A stretch of DNA of 64,000 nt, taken from NCBI GenBank assembly GCA_947846985.1, contig CANTUZ010000007.1, positions 29,206,355 through 29,270,354 of the forward strand, written 5' to 3'. Within the stretch, counting starts at the first letter, position 1. Each line of letters begins with the position of its first letter. A program made the translations under genes and the position numbers. A model generated the notes under the pieces. That model ran no database searches, was not told the DNA's origin, and saw only the letters and a list, made by a program, of their open reading frames with translations. The DNA comes from Fratercula arctica (taxonomy: Eukaryota > Chordata > Aves > Charadriiformes > Alcidae). Positions 13,749 through 24,600 of the stretch are shown piece by piece.

Positions 13749-14930
13749 AATCAGTGTTGCCCTTAAAACAGCAGAAATGTTTTTCTAACATAATATACAT
13801 GAAGCACTTCAGTATTCCCACTCTCTGTAAATGACTGGAAGATAGTAGGCGCAACATCTAACCATGTGGCCAGCTCTTCTGAATCTCTGGCCTCTTCAAG
13901 CTTCCCATGCTCTTGTTCTCTCTTCCTATACACTTAGCATTACGTGGCCTCCTAAGGGTCCTTGAATAATACGTCTATCAGCAACTTTCACATCTTCTGA
14001 TAATCTTCCCATTTTCTAAAGGAGGTTGGATCAAGGGTGTAACTGAAACAATACACTGAACTAGTATTTTTATACTGGCCACTGTGAAAGCCCGGTTCCA
14101 GATTGAATGAGCCATTACATTATTTCTGTACCATTTTCTTTTCCTATACAGTCATTGAAAAACCCCATAGAAACAGTCTAACAGCTCATCTGAAGCCATG
14201 ATCGTTCCCCACACTCATATTTTCCTCTTTGTAGTCAGTCAGCAATATCTAGTAGTGCAAACCTGGGGAAGGAAATATACTGTCTCCTTCCTGTACCTGG
14301 ACAGAGTATTTCCTATAGAAAGCTGAAGAAGTGCTATAGTCAGTCCTTCACTACAGAATCACAGAATCACATTCTGTTTCTTCTTCCCTAAAGTCTGGTC
14401 AATGGTAAGTTCACAGCTATAGTAAATAAATCTTGTATATGTACACAGCCTCTCTGGGCATGCAGTTCGTTTGGTGGTGACATCCCCTGAGTGTGTGATT
14501 CTGAGAGGTATCTCCGTGGCAGAGACATAGCACTGGGAACACAACAACTAACAGGCAAAATCCACTTTTGCCTCCCACTCCTGCCACCCTCATTAGACAA
14601 TCCTGGTTTGGAAACAGAGGAACAAAACCAAAACTACAGCCTCTATGAAACTGCAGCAATGTCTTAAAACTTTGCAATTTATTCACATCTGCTGGATAAC
14701 ATTTATACTGGAGTTTGCTCAAATTTTTGCCAAAGAAGCAGAAGTCAGTTATACTTTTATCCTTAGCTATGACTTTCTGTGAGCATGACTCAGGCGTGGA
14801 AGAGAACTTGTGTTTAATATTCCAGTTTGGTGATGATGTGTGCAAATCTGTGCCCTTAACACCTTTCTAGATTTATTTTATTTTTTTGAAACTTTTTTTT
14901 TCTCAGTTCATACAGATGTAAAACTTCTCA
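13749..14930. other. Unique sequence with a 142-codon minus-strand open frame and a CR1-tail-like motif
   Basis: On the minus strand a frame is open from 14845 to 14417 (142 codons) with no recognised domain and no framing splice sites. At 14353-14371 the doubled ACAGAATC octamer matches the reverse complement of the CR1 tail repeat (ATTCTGTG). No CR1 body follows it, so the motif alone is weak evidence of a CR1 insertion. Confidence 0.35.
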
Positions 14931-14939
14931 TGTGGGATG

Positions 14940-15190
14940 TGCCTCAATTAGCGTAGAGAGATAGAGTTAATTGTTTAAAAATAATTTTAAATGCTGTTAT
15001 TTGTTACAAATAACTTGAATTATAAACAGCAAAATTAAGCTTGGTACTAATTTCTCTTGTGTTCCTCCCAGTTGGCAAAAATAGAAAATGGCTAGTCAGC
15101 TTTCCCATTGTTTACATAGTTTTGAGTTTTTAATTAACATAATCTGCTTATTGCAATGTAGCTGCTAATTGCAGCCAGTTGAAGGAGAGG
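14940..15190. promoter_or_regulatory. Candidate conserved noncoding (enhancer-like) block
   Basis: The block is dense in homeodomain-type TAATT/AATTA cores and contains a perfect 8-bp-arm palindrome (GTTATTTG at 14996-15003 and CAAATAAC at 15007-15014). It closes with paired TAGCTGCTAATTGCAG-type motifs near 15160. It has no open frame and no repeat signature. Such composition is common in conserved noncoding elements of vertebrate gene deserts. Conservation itself cannot be seen from one sequence. Confidence 0.25.
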
Positions 15191-15477
15191 GGTACAAATT
15201 GCTGTGTTTATGTGGTAGAAAAAGGAGCCAAATAATTAGGGAAACTGTTTCCCATATAGAAAATGATAATATTTTCTTTCTTTACATGGAAACATAAATA
15301 AATCTGTGACCAACTGTTTAGACACCATTTAAAAAGCACTGTAGCAAAGCGAAGAACTTCAATACATTCAAATTGGTTCATTTCTCCATCAACTTGCCAG
15401 AACACATTTTTCTGTTTAATGAAAACAAAGCTTGTGTTAAAAAGAACCCCGTGCTCAGTTTCTGAAGACTTAGGGGC

Positions 15478-15530
15478 ATGTCCACGCGGGCGCGCTGGTC
15501 TTCCCTGAGACCACTCCGCAGCAGAGCTCT
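15478..15530. other. CpG-dense pocket
   Basis: Within about 50 bases there are several CpGs (CACGCGGGCGCGC followed by CTCCGCAG), against a background nearly devoid of CpG. It lies inside a minus-strand open frame (15378-15629) that has no recognised product. Confidence 0.45.
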
Positions 15531-16309
15531 AAAGGTGCAGCAATCCCATCTCTGGACTTTCAATATCCAAGAGCATTGCTGGAATTTCTCTGAGTCCTTA
15601 TGAGGATGAGTATAATTGTACGTGAGCATTCCAGGGCTATTTCAGTGTCTCAATAATTTGCAATTAAAATGATGACTGTTTAGGCACCAACTATTTCTAT
15701 TTATTTTCCTCCAAACTGGAATGTTTTTAGCAAGGAAAAGAAAAAAATGAATGGCTTTGGCAAATACTCAGATAATAGGCCTGGCTCTAACCATGCTTTA
15801 CTATTATATATAACTCTGCAGGGGAATCTTAGGCAAAAAGAACCTTTAATTTTGACTTTTTCTGCAAACCTAAGCAACAGAACCAAACCTAATTACAGAA
15901 CTGAGTTTCGTCCCAGCCATATAATCCACTGTGCAAATTTTACTTCTCTTCACACTTCCACTGCAGCCAAATATGGTAAAGGTTATTAAGTATTCTAGTC
16001 TCGTAAAATAAAAAGGAACAAAAACGGATGCTGTTATGATGACTAGGTTCTCTTCAAACACAGCAAGATTTACTTTATGCTAGAATGAACAATGATTAAG
16101 AAGTTTTGACTGTATTATTAGGAATCTTTAATTGCAAACGGAGAAGCAGCTATGTATTCTGTAAAATGTAATCGAAATCATTTGCAGTAGCAAATTGAAT
16201 ATATTCATGAGTAAAAATTCCAAATATTTTTATCTGTTGACCTTTATCATAAAGTATTTTAGCATTGGTGCTATTGTATAACTTTAGAAACAACAGTGCT
16301 GAAATGTGT

Positions 16310-16400
16310 GGGCCTGATTCTGATTTCACTTCTATCTGACGTGATTCTTTTGAACTCTGGAATCAATTCTTGATTGGCAATGCTGATGACTGATTGGAAT
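16310..16400 (+). repeat. Possible ancient sauropsid SINE fragment
   Basis: The segment starts with GGGCCTGATTCTGATTTCAC and continues with a CTGACGTGATTC then GAACTCTGGAATCAATT pattern. This resembles, from memory, an ancient interspersed repeat common in turtle and crocodilian DNA (GGCCTGATTCTGAT, then a CTGGTGTAAATCAGGAGTAA-like stretch). Similar fragments of its first motif occur near 44190-44205 in the opposite orientation. The exact family is not certain. Confidence 0.35.
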
Positions 16401-16790
16401 CATGCCTTATGGCTCAAAGATTACCCTTATGCCTACAGTAACACTAATTTCTGAAATTAATAACAAGGACAATGGTTATTGATCTATTTCAAATTACACA
16501 CTCCGTGTGCTTGGCATCTGAGTCAGGGAAATGGGTGATGAATTGATGGTAGGATTAAATGGCTCCTTGTAAGTAAGATTTTTTCTTTGTGTCTTCCAAA
16601 TCATGGTTGCTAATGAAATCTCCATTTCTTTTAGTTTTCTCTAAAGTAGTGCCAGGTATGTTCATAACGTTTCCCTAACAGGTAAAGTAGACGACATGTT
16701 GATTGTCCTAAGATACATCTAAACACATTTAGAATGCATATCGGGGTGACAATATTGTTGTTCTCTCCTCCTGCTTTAAGGAAAATAAAG

Positions 16791-16908
16791 AAATCCAAGT
16801 TTGTAACGTTTTGAAGAAGGTAGAAGAATGAAGCAGATTGAGCGTTCCCAGCGCAGAGCCTGAAGCTGAGGTCAAAATCCAAATTTGTAATGTACTGAAG
16901 AAGTTAGA
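16791..16908 (+). repeat. Diverged direct repeat, 84-bp period
   Basis: A 34-bp segment at 16791-16824 recurs at 16875-16908 with 29 of 34 positions identical by hand alignment. Both copies begin AAATCCAA and contain a TTTGTAA and GAAGAAG core. The 50-bp spacer is unrelated to the repeat. The divergence suggests an old local duplication. Confidence 0.8.
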
Positions 16909-19900
16909 CCCTATATCTGAGATTGGTGAATGGTATAAAATGTTTGCTCATGTAGCTAAAATACATGTCTGTGATATAGTAATAAGAAAGACTGTGTCCT
17001 TGAAATCCTAAAATAGTCTTTTCTAACATCTGATACATCCTTTCTGCAAACAATGTTCACAGACTCAACAAAGTAATATATCAAGTGTGTGTGCGTGAGC
17101 ACCAGTTGCATAAAACAGGCTCCATCTGTGTTTGAGCTGACAAAGGGACTGTCTGCATGTTTGGTATGAGCCAACAAATTCATGAAAGGGAAGTCAGTTA
17201 AAGGTTATTAAATACAAAGACATCTGGGTCTGGAAGTCTGACTTGCAAAGTATTGGTGGCTCTGAGAATAATTACTTCATCTTTGGTCTGTTGTATTTCT
17301 GATGGGAGGTCAGTACATCTTAAGGAGGTGTTGAAGTTGTTGCACATGGATAAGAGAATACAATTTAATACGTACTGTCAGTTTTCCAGCTTGCATTAGG
17401 AAGTTCAGCTTGCAAAAACTCTCCTACTGAAAAAAAATAACCAAAACTTTTGAGCGTCAAGTTCTGTTCCAAAACAGCCTATTTAAACTTCTTTTCCCTA
17501 TTTCTTCTGTTTTTCTAAAAATAAGTTTGGACATGTGTCACAAATAGAATATTTAATCGGACATAAGTTTTATAGCCTAATAATTTGTTCTTTAATTCAA
17601 AGTCTGGGATGGAAGCGATCTCATTGGAGCTAAGATGCTGTTGATCTGTCTTACAAGCAAGCCAAAATCTGGACCTTTATACATTTTTAATATTAGCTAT
17701 TTCCTCCCTGATTTTCCACCTTTTCTTCCTGCAGTTTATTATGCCAAGCTCCTTCGCTCCTGTCACATTGAAGTAAGCTCAACACTTCCTTCTTTTTTGT
17801 GTGTTCATTTAGCAGCAGTACCAAGAGAAGGCGGCAAGGGTAAGGTGTCACCTGGGTTCCCCCACTGCCTTTTCAGACCTGGCGTTGCAGCAACAGAGTG
17901 GTGACACACGGGATGCAAACGGCTTCTAGTCGAGCAGGAAGCTCCAAAGAAAAATTGTTACTGTAGGCTTTGGAGTTTCTGATTCTGCCATGCTGAGGCC
18001 AAGTGACGTCTACTTTCCGAAAACTTTTCTGCTGTTGTTGGCTACATAGCGCTTAGCACGGTGCTGTTAATAAAGCAGCTGTCATCTGTGACAGAACACT
18101 GCTGTTTATAGTAAGATTTAACTCAGTCTGATGCTACAGAAGAATGTCCTGATGAATTGTGTTCAGTAGTTTAGTAGAGGATAATAGATCTGAAAAAAAT
18201 CCTAAAATGACCACTAATGCTGTTTTTCGGGAGAGGCAGTTCTCCTATTTACAGGATGTGAAGAGGGGTGATAGAGTGCTTTTAGACAGACAATGAAACA
18301 ACTCTTAAAACATCCTAATGACCTCAGAATACTTTCTTGCCCCCCTCTTTCTGGTTCTTTATGATTCCAATCTCTTTTGAGTGAAAATGCTACAATGAAA
18401 TATATTATCCCTTTTATAGAAATGACAGAGATAGAACACTTACCAAGCAATTTAAAAGACATAACTGAACCTAATCACTCCTGAAATCAAAAGAAGTAAA
18501 GGGAAAATTCTTTTTTCTCTCTTTTTCCCTGGTAATGAATGTGAATACTTAGTTTTGGACTCCTTTCACCATTCTGCCTCAATAAATGAGAATAGGCAGG
18601 GAATAGATCTTCACATTGCGACACTGCTCACAGCTCAGTGCCGCTGCTCCTTTATCCTCTGCTCCATTTCTCTAGTGCGTCACCAACTTTTTAAGTGGGT
18701 TTGCAACAGTGGTTATCAATTGGTTCAGTTTTCAGAATAGTTCTTCTGTAACTATGCTGATGAAAAATTAAGCGTGAGGAGAAAAAAGAGCTTGTGTTTC
18801 ATGCGAGTCGATATTCTTGTTCTACGACAGAATCCCTTAAATGTTGTTTCATTTTTTCCTGTTTGCATAAATGGGTTTAAACCTCCTGGTTTTGCTATTC
18901 AGCTTTTTGCACAACAAATTCTTGGGACCATTGCTGCTGTTCTTCCCACAGGTTAACTAGTAGCTTAACTATCAACTAGTTAGAGACAGGATAATTTAAG
19001 CAGGTCAAAATTGCTTGTAAATCTATGACAACATGGTTGAATGCCTTATGTAAGTGATTTTTGCTGAAGTTTGAACCAGGCATGGGCTTTGTTAGTACTG
19101 TTAGTGCTAGAACCCTCCTGTCTGGTACCCACCTGAGCAAGTGACAGCCACCAGCACCAGCAGCACCAGAATGCAGATGGTAAGAAGATAACAAGATGCT
19201 GCATCAATCAGTTCACGTTATTTTGCATACTTCAGTAACCTGTGGAAATTGGCACAAAGCACAATACTGACATTTTAGAGCAGATTAAGCAACACTTGTA
19301 TAATAGACTATGAGACAACCTTTTATCAGTTTGCTGGTGGGAAGGAAGCTATTTGGAGGGGACATGTGCACAATACACTGTATTTGATTAATTTAAATTG
19401 CAAAGGAATCAGCAAATGGAATATTTTTCTTTATTTTTTTTATTTTTTTACATCCCAAATCAAGGGAGCAATTCAGATGCTGTAATAAGATTTTCTCAAA
19501 AGCCCAAGGGATAAAGGAAATGATTGCTTGATACAGGGGTATCTTTGCAATTCAGATGCATTCTAATGATGAATAAGAACATCCAGAAACACTTATTTTG
19601 TTTTATTTTCACTTTTAACATGTCTTTGTAATAAACAAGCTCTATGAATAAATATACCTGATGAAACAATGAAATATACTCTGTGCTATCGCAAACGTTC
19701 CTCCCCCTGCAGTACAGTAGCTGGAAAATTATGATACAACCACAGTGACATAGTTCCCCCCCATGGACCATTTTTGCAGCAAGACAAGTTAAAAGTAAGA
19801 ATAAGATAAAATGTTATTACAGGGCCATTGATCTTCTGTTACCTAAAAGTAGTGAATATAGGTGTCACAGCTGACAAAGTGCTAAGCTATCCCAGCCTAT

Positions 19901-20180
19901 GCAAAGCTCAGTACAAAACAATGAAAAACAGCCTTATCAGATCTTTCCCCAACTTAAGGGGGAAGGGAGAGAAGGTGTCCTTTAGAACCAATAGCACTAT
20001 AAAAGCTGTCAGGTTCCCAAACAAAACAAAGCTTGGATGACAGCTGCAAGTGCATACTCCATAAAATATAAATTCCACTTTAAAAAAAAATTGCTCTCAA
20101 GCATCAAATCTACTTGCCAAGTAATATCATGGAGTCAGATTTTATTACCTAGTTAAAAGTCCTAATACAGAGGTTCTGGA
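16909..20180. other. Unique AT-rich sequence without recognisable genes
   Basis: Short open frames only. A small inverted repeat with 8-bp arms (TAACTAGT at 18954-18961, ACTAGTTA at 18975-18982) is present. No mobile element, RNA gene or coding block was recognised. Confidence 0.6.
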
Positions 20181-20249
20181 ATATAAGTGTTCACACAAAA
20201 TGATCTATGGAGACACCAGCAACGCTGCTGGAATGGTGGGATTCAGAGC

Positions 20250-20460
20250 TGAGAGAGAGGCTGTCACAGGAGCTTCCTACAGACCAATGGTACCAGCGTG
20301 CACTGGCGACACCAGACGCTGCTACTCATCCCATCGTCTTGTAACAGACTGGTATGTATGGGTATAAAATCCTAACGCTGCTGTCTTAGTACGTAGCACA
20401 ATTTGCAGTGCAATTTTGTTTCTATGCTACTCAATGATAATAATAATAAAAATTGATTCT
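20250..20460 (+). promoter_or_regulatory. Promoter-like or solo-LTR-like CCAAT/TATA/AATAAA arrangement
   Basis: A CCAAT motif in GACCAATGGT (about 20283-20292) is followed by a TATA box, TATAAAA at 20363-20369, and then AATAAA at 20445-20450, 82 bases after the TATA start. This order and spacing is seen in LTRs of endogenous retroviruses, where a short R region holds both the start site and the poly(A) signal. It also fits an ordinary TATA promoter followed by a chance AATAAA. No clear TG..CA ends with target-site duplication were found, so neither reading is established. Two exon-like segments lie just downstream (20530-20633 and 21007-21130). Confidence 0.3.
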
Positions 20461-20529
20461 TGCCTCATGCAATTTGTGTTGATCTTTTTTTCCCTGCTTT
20501 GTTTTCCTTCCCTTCCCTGTCCCTTGTAG

Positions 20530-20633
20530 TGTGAAGATTTTTCTACCACATGTCTTTTACTGCAGAGATACAGCGGGTCAGTACAATGCACACCTCAGGG
20601 CTGTTTTTCCTTCCTTGACTGCTGAATCACAGG
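20530..20633 (+). other. Candidate internal exon A (unassigned)
   Basis: The segment is preceded by a long pyrimidine tract ending CCCTTGTAG and followed by a strong donor (CACAGG then GTAAGT). It is 104 bases long. One frame is fully open through 34 codons (starting VKIFLPHV, containing FYCRDTAGQYNAHL) with one extra base at each end. A second frame stops shortly before the donor. Joined to candidate exon B, the open frame runs 23 further codons and stops, so the pair fits a noncoding transcript or a 3'-terminal coding exon pair better than an internal coding pair. No protein family was recognised. Confidence 0.25.
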
Positions 20634-21006
20634 GTAAGTCTCTTGGAATCAGTGCTCTTTCTGTTTTGACTAAAGTTTTAAAAGATTAAGTCTGAAGCTT
20701 ACATCCAACACTTATGCCACATTCAGTCTTGACAGTCTTACCAGGGTTAGAAGTAGAGCAATCCACTGACATAAATAATTTGGAAGTAAACTGACAAATT
20801 CTATCTATTTGATTTCTTTTGTTTTCCTACCCATGAGCCATTCAGGAACTGACTGAATATTTTCAGAACATGCCTTATTTTCTCTCAGACGGGACTTGTT
20901 TGCAAACTCTTTTCTGCCACCTGGCTGGATGACTGGGTACCATTTGGTATGATTTCAGTGAAAAAGTGGAAACTATTGGCTCAAATAACTCTCTTCTTCC
21001 CTCTAG

Positions 21007-21130
21007 ACCCATGCTTACAAAGGGGATTCTTGTTGAAGAAAAATGCCAGAAGGGTGCCCATGTGTACTCTCTGTTGAAGGAATTCTGCTTTAGGAAGAAG
21101 TATTGCACTGTAGCATCACAAAGCACAAAA
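21007..21130 (+). other. Candidate internal exon B (unassigned)
   Basis: The acceptor CTCTTCTTCCCTCTAG ends at 21006 and the donor AAAA then GTAAGTCC starts at 21131, giving a 124-base segment. One frame is open for 41 codons (starting PMLTKGIL, ending ASQSTK) and finishes in phase 0. With exon A the GT-AG intron would be 373 bases. The phase 0 end is compatible with the phase 0 start of candidate exon C at 27637. No known protein was recognised. Confidence 0.25.
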
Positions 21131-21139
21131 GTAAGTCCT

Positions 21140-21400
21140 GAAATACAAAGAGCTTGTTTAGTCCGCCCACACTACCCATCACGGGCAGGATTCACCTCCT
21201 GCATCATTCTGATGCCCTTCTCCAACCTCGCCATCTGTGTCACGAGAGCACAGATGTGTGCTGTGCGGTGGTGACAAACCCAAGTGCCTGGCCAGGGCAC
21301 GTGGCTGATGGGCACCGAGGAGGGAGATGTGGCCTGTGAAAGGCTCAGCAAGCTGCCGTGGGATGCTGCCCAGGGTGAGGACATCTAGGGAGAACAGCAC
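21140..21400. other. GC-rich pocket next to the CR1
   Basis: This stretch is clearly richer in G+C than its surroundings (for example GGCCAGGGCACGTGG and CACCGAGGAGGGAG), with open frames on both strands that overlap one another. It precedes the CR1 fragment and could be an unrecognised repeat or a GC-rich exon. I cannot assign it. Confidence 0.4.
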
Positions 21401-21457
21401 TGACTGCTACTGATTTTGATTCAGTTATCAAGAGACTGGTCTAATCTAATCTTAAAA

Positions 21458-21607
21458 CTCAGAGGTGGAGTCTCCATCTCTGGAGACATTCCAAACCCAC
21501 CTGGACGCGTTCCTGTGCAACCTGCTCTGGGTGACCCTGCTCTGGCAGGGAGTTGGACTAGATGATCTCCAGAGGTCCCTTCCAACCCCGACCAGTCTGT
21601 GATTCTC
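21458..21607 (+). mobile_element. CR1 LINE, truncated 3' end
   Basis: This is a 5'-truncated CR1 non-LTR retrotransposon. In order it shows GGAGTCTCCATCTCTGGAGA, CACCTGGACGCGTTCCTGTG, CAACCTGCTCTGGGTGACCC, GTTGGACTAGATGATCTCC, GGTCCCTTCCAACCC and a final CTGTGATTCT. These are the hallmark blocks of the avian CR1 3' end with few differences, so this is the younger of the two clear copies. CR1 inserts are usually 5'-truncated and end in short octamer repeats instead of poly(A), as seen here. It carries no complete open frame. The minus-strand open frame covering 21452-21643 is its antisense shadow. Confidence 0.93.
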
Positions 21608-21609
21608 CA

Positions 21610-24600
21610 GTGAGAGCAATTTTACATCGTCTGCATCAGGCAATCTATTACAGTGATAAGCCCTCTTCTGTTACAGAGGTTTTGCCACTGCCCCTCGGTC
21701 TATAAGCCCTTGCAAAGACATGGGCCCACCTGCCAGGATTTAGCTGCAGTCCAAGGAATGTGGATGTTGTCTGAGTAACCATCAACTATGACGCTACCTT
21801 TAGACTCTGGCTCTGGTATTACTAAAGTTTTCCGAAGTTTGTTTTGGGTTTTTTTTGTTTTGTTTTAAAAATGTAGAATATGAGGAAATCATACGACAGT
21901 TTCTTGTGACACAAAATCTGTGTATTTCCTTTTAGCGTACATGATAAAGTTGTGGATAACGGAAGGATAAGGTAGCACCCAACGTGCAGAAACACCCTAC
22001 CCTCCATTTATTAATCTATGTGCCAACTAAAGTAAATAGCACTGGCACGTAAAGAACATGGGAAAGAAATGTCAGAGCAGAGGTGGTAACGAGCCCAGCA
22101 CAGCGGCTGCTCTCTAGTAAAGGCTTTCTACCAACGTCCTTCTAGCACCTGCTGTGTGGGCCATGCCACACACTAGTTCCTGTTGCTTTTTATTGAGGAA
22201 ATTCCTAGGAAAATAAACATCTGGTAGGGTCTGACAACTAGCCAAACGTTTTTCCCACTAATGTCATAGCACTGTTGTGTGTTTATCTATCAGTTGTCGG
22301 GTTTTTGCCTTAGGAAAAACACCTCAAGGTAATGTAGGTGAGTTTTGTTATGGTCTCCGAAAGATGACGTATATCTTTATTATTGCATCTAGGTTATGAT
22401 TTACCTGATGTGTAGAAGCACAATGGTCAGGTTTTTACTTGCAGCAATATTACTTAAAATCAGATGCTAACCTTGGGTTCTTTGCACAGCAGCTGTTAGA
22501 ATGTTGCATCTGAAAGAGAAACATCTGATAAAACTACTGTGGCTAAATAGCTATAAATGAGGACCAGTAAGGACCTTTGAACTCCCGGCTGCTTACAAAC
22601 GGCTTAAACAGAAGGGTTTTACAAAGCTTAACTCATATGCTTACATAGTATTTATTTTTATTTTAATACTTATCCTAGCAGAAAACCAATCATATTGTTA
22701 ATTGCTCAACATAGTGTCTTTCCTTGGCAGGAATATTATCAAAATACAAGAGGAGCTGTTATTTGTGGGCATGACTCTGTATGGGAAGAACTGATGCTCA
22801 AAATCCATATTAGCTTCTTTTATTTACGTCTCTATGGCAGCTCATCTGAGGAAACGTCTTTGGGTGTAATTTTTGAAGCCATTTTAGGATCCAAAATTTT
22901 GTTTCTATATAATGCGTTTTCGTTGTGTGATGAAGATCCTCACAAGAAAATGAGCTTTCCTTTCTTCTGTCCCTAGTATTAAATGCCAGATATGAAATAG
23001 AGAAGGTACCAGCCAAAGACGGCGCTGAAGTGAAATTCAGCGTGAGACCACTCCCATCACGTTAAAGTATAGCAATACTCTATTGCAATAGAGCTTGAGT
23101 GAAAGGTATGTTCATAGACTTTTATATTCACTCCAGCAATAAGTTTTGCATTTGTCCTCTGTGTGCAAATTGACCAGCAAGCAAAATAAAAACTAATTAA
23201 ATCATGTGATTATATATTGCTTATCCTTAGAGAATAGATTATAAAAAAAAAAATGAAAATAAATTATGTGAAGATGGAGTCTGAATAATAATAAAGTAGT
23301 GTAGCTTTTGGCTGCCAGTAGCCAGCTACCAGCTGAGTCAAGATGCACCCTCATCTCCTGCTTGCTGCCTTTGAACAGCAGTTATGGATTAAGTCTGACA
23401 GTGTGAAAATAAATGGGAGAGGGTAACTGAAGCCAAGCATTTATCAAGCCTGGCTGTATTCTATGCAAGGCAAGTCTGATACAATTTAATAAGATAACAG
23501 AAAACTTAACACTGTCTTCAGGATGTCAAAATATGGATTTATGCCCTGTGCCAATGCTACTACTGTTAACTTGATGAATTTTAAGCTATTTCAGGTTTGG
23601 GGTTTAGCATCCATAAGTCAGTGGTGCAATAGGAATAACTCTCAGACATAGAACTGAATACCTGTGCCTGCGTATGGCAGGAGTGTTCAAAACTGTCAGT
23701 TGTCATAAAATGGAGGGAAGAACTGGATAAAGCATTGGGATAACAGGTCTTCTGTCTCATTCTATGTTATTCTGCACTGTTCATTCTCCAAATGCTTTGT
23801 TGCAAGACGTTTAGGAAATAAACCTGTGAATGCAGGGAGAGAGAGACCAACAATAAACTAAAAGAACATTTCTTTACCTTTTTTTGTTGCCCTTTTGAAA
23901 TTGGAGATGTCTGCCACAGACCCTCTTTTCTCTGTTTTTCATTACCTTTAAACTGAGCAAACCTGGGATGCCTTAATCAACAATAAGGTTATTTTTCTAT
24001 CACACAATATCCTTAATGGTTACCAAACCTGCAACTAAAGTAACATCCTTACCTTGTGGGTTTGGTGACTTTTTGTGGAAGAACCCGGTGAACCTTCACA
24101 GCAAAGTACGTATGGGCCTGACTGTTGCCAGTAGCATTTCTCTCCGATGAGAGAAAACTAAAAAATTGCAGGTGGTTTTTTGTCCCTCTGTGTAATAAAT
24201 ACTATCAAGATATCAAGTCATGAGTTAAGGTAACCTTTTGGACTACATAGAAAGAATCCCCATAGTCCCTCAATGGCTATTTATCATTCTTTTCAAGAGT
24301 GATTTTGACCCAAATGGATTGTTTTCTTGTGCTACTCTATCTTTATGCCCTAGTCCATCTTTAACATACACTACGGCACTATCTGTTCTTAAGAGTGCAA
24401 GGACTTTGATAAATGTACTCAGTCATCACTGCTTTTTCATACTAGGTATCTATTGATTCTTATAATATCAACTTTCATGACTTGCATCATTTGTTAGAAT
24501 TCCTCTGTTTAAAGGCCGTCTACATTGATACACAAATTCAGGTTTTTCTCACTAGTTCCTTTCAGCATTCTTTATGGCTCTTTTTATCGATCGTATCTGC

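Noticed and set aside
14353..14371. Doubled ACAGAATC octamer as proof of a CR1 insertion
   Set aside because: The octamer pair matches a CR1 tail, but the expected CR1 3' body does not follow on that side.
20187..20470. Complete solo LTR with TG..CA ends
   Set aside because: Although CCAAT, TATAAAA and AATAAA are in LTR-like order, I found no matching target-site duplication or clear termini, so only a promoter-like call is kept.
21960..21995. CACCCAACGTGCAG resembling a retroviral tRNA primer-binding site
   Set aside because: No LTR end lies directly upstream, the match to a primer-binding site is partial, and no gag/pol-like frames follow.
24056..24125. Minus-strand segment ending at a CACAAG/GTAAGG donor
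   Set aside because: Two frames are open over about 65 bases, but the upstream AG has a poor pyrimidine tract and the segment is too short to distinguish from chance.
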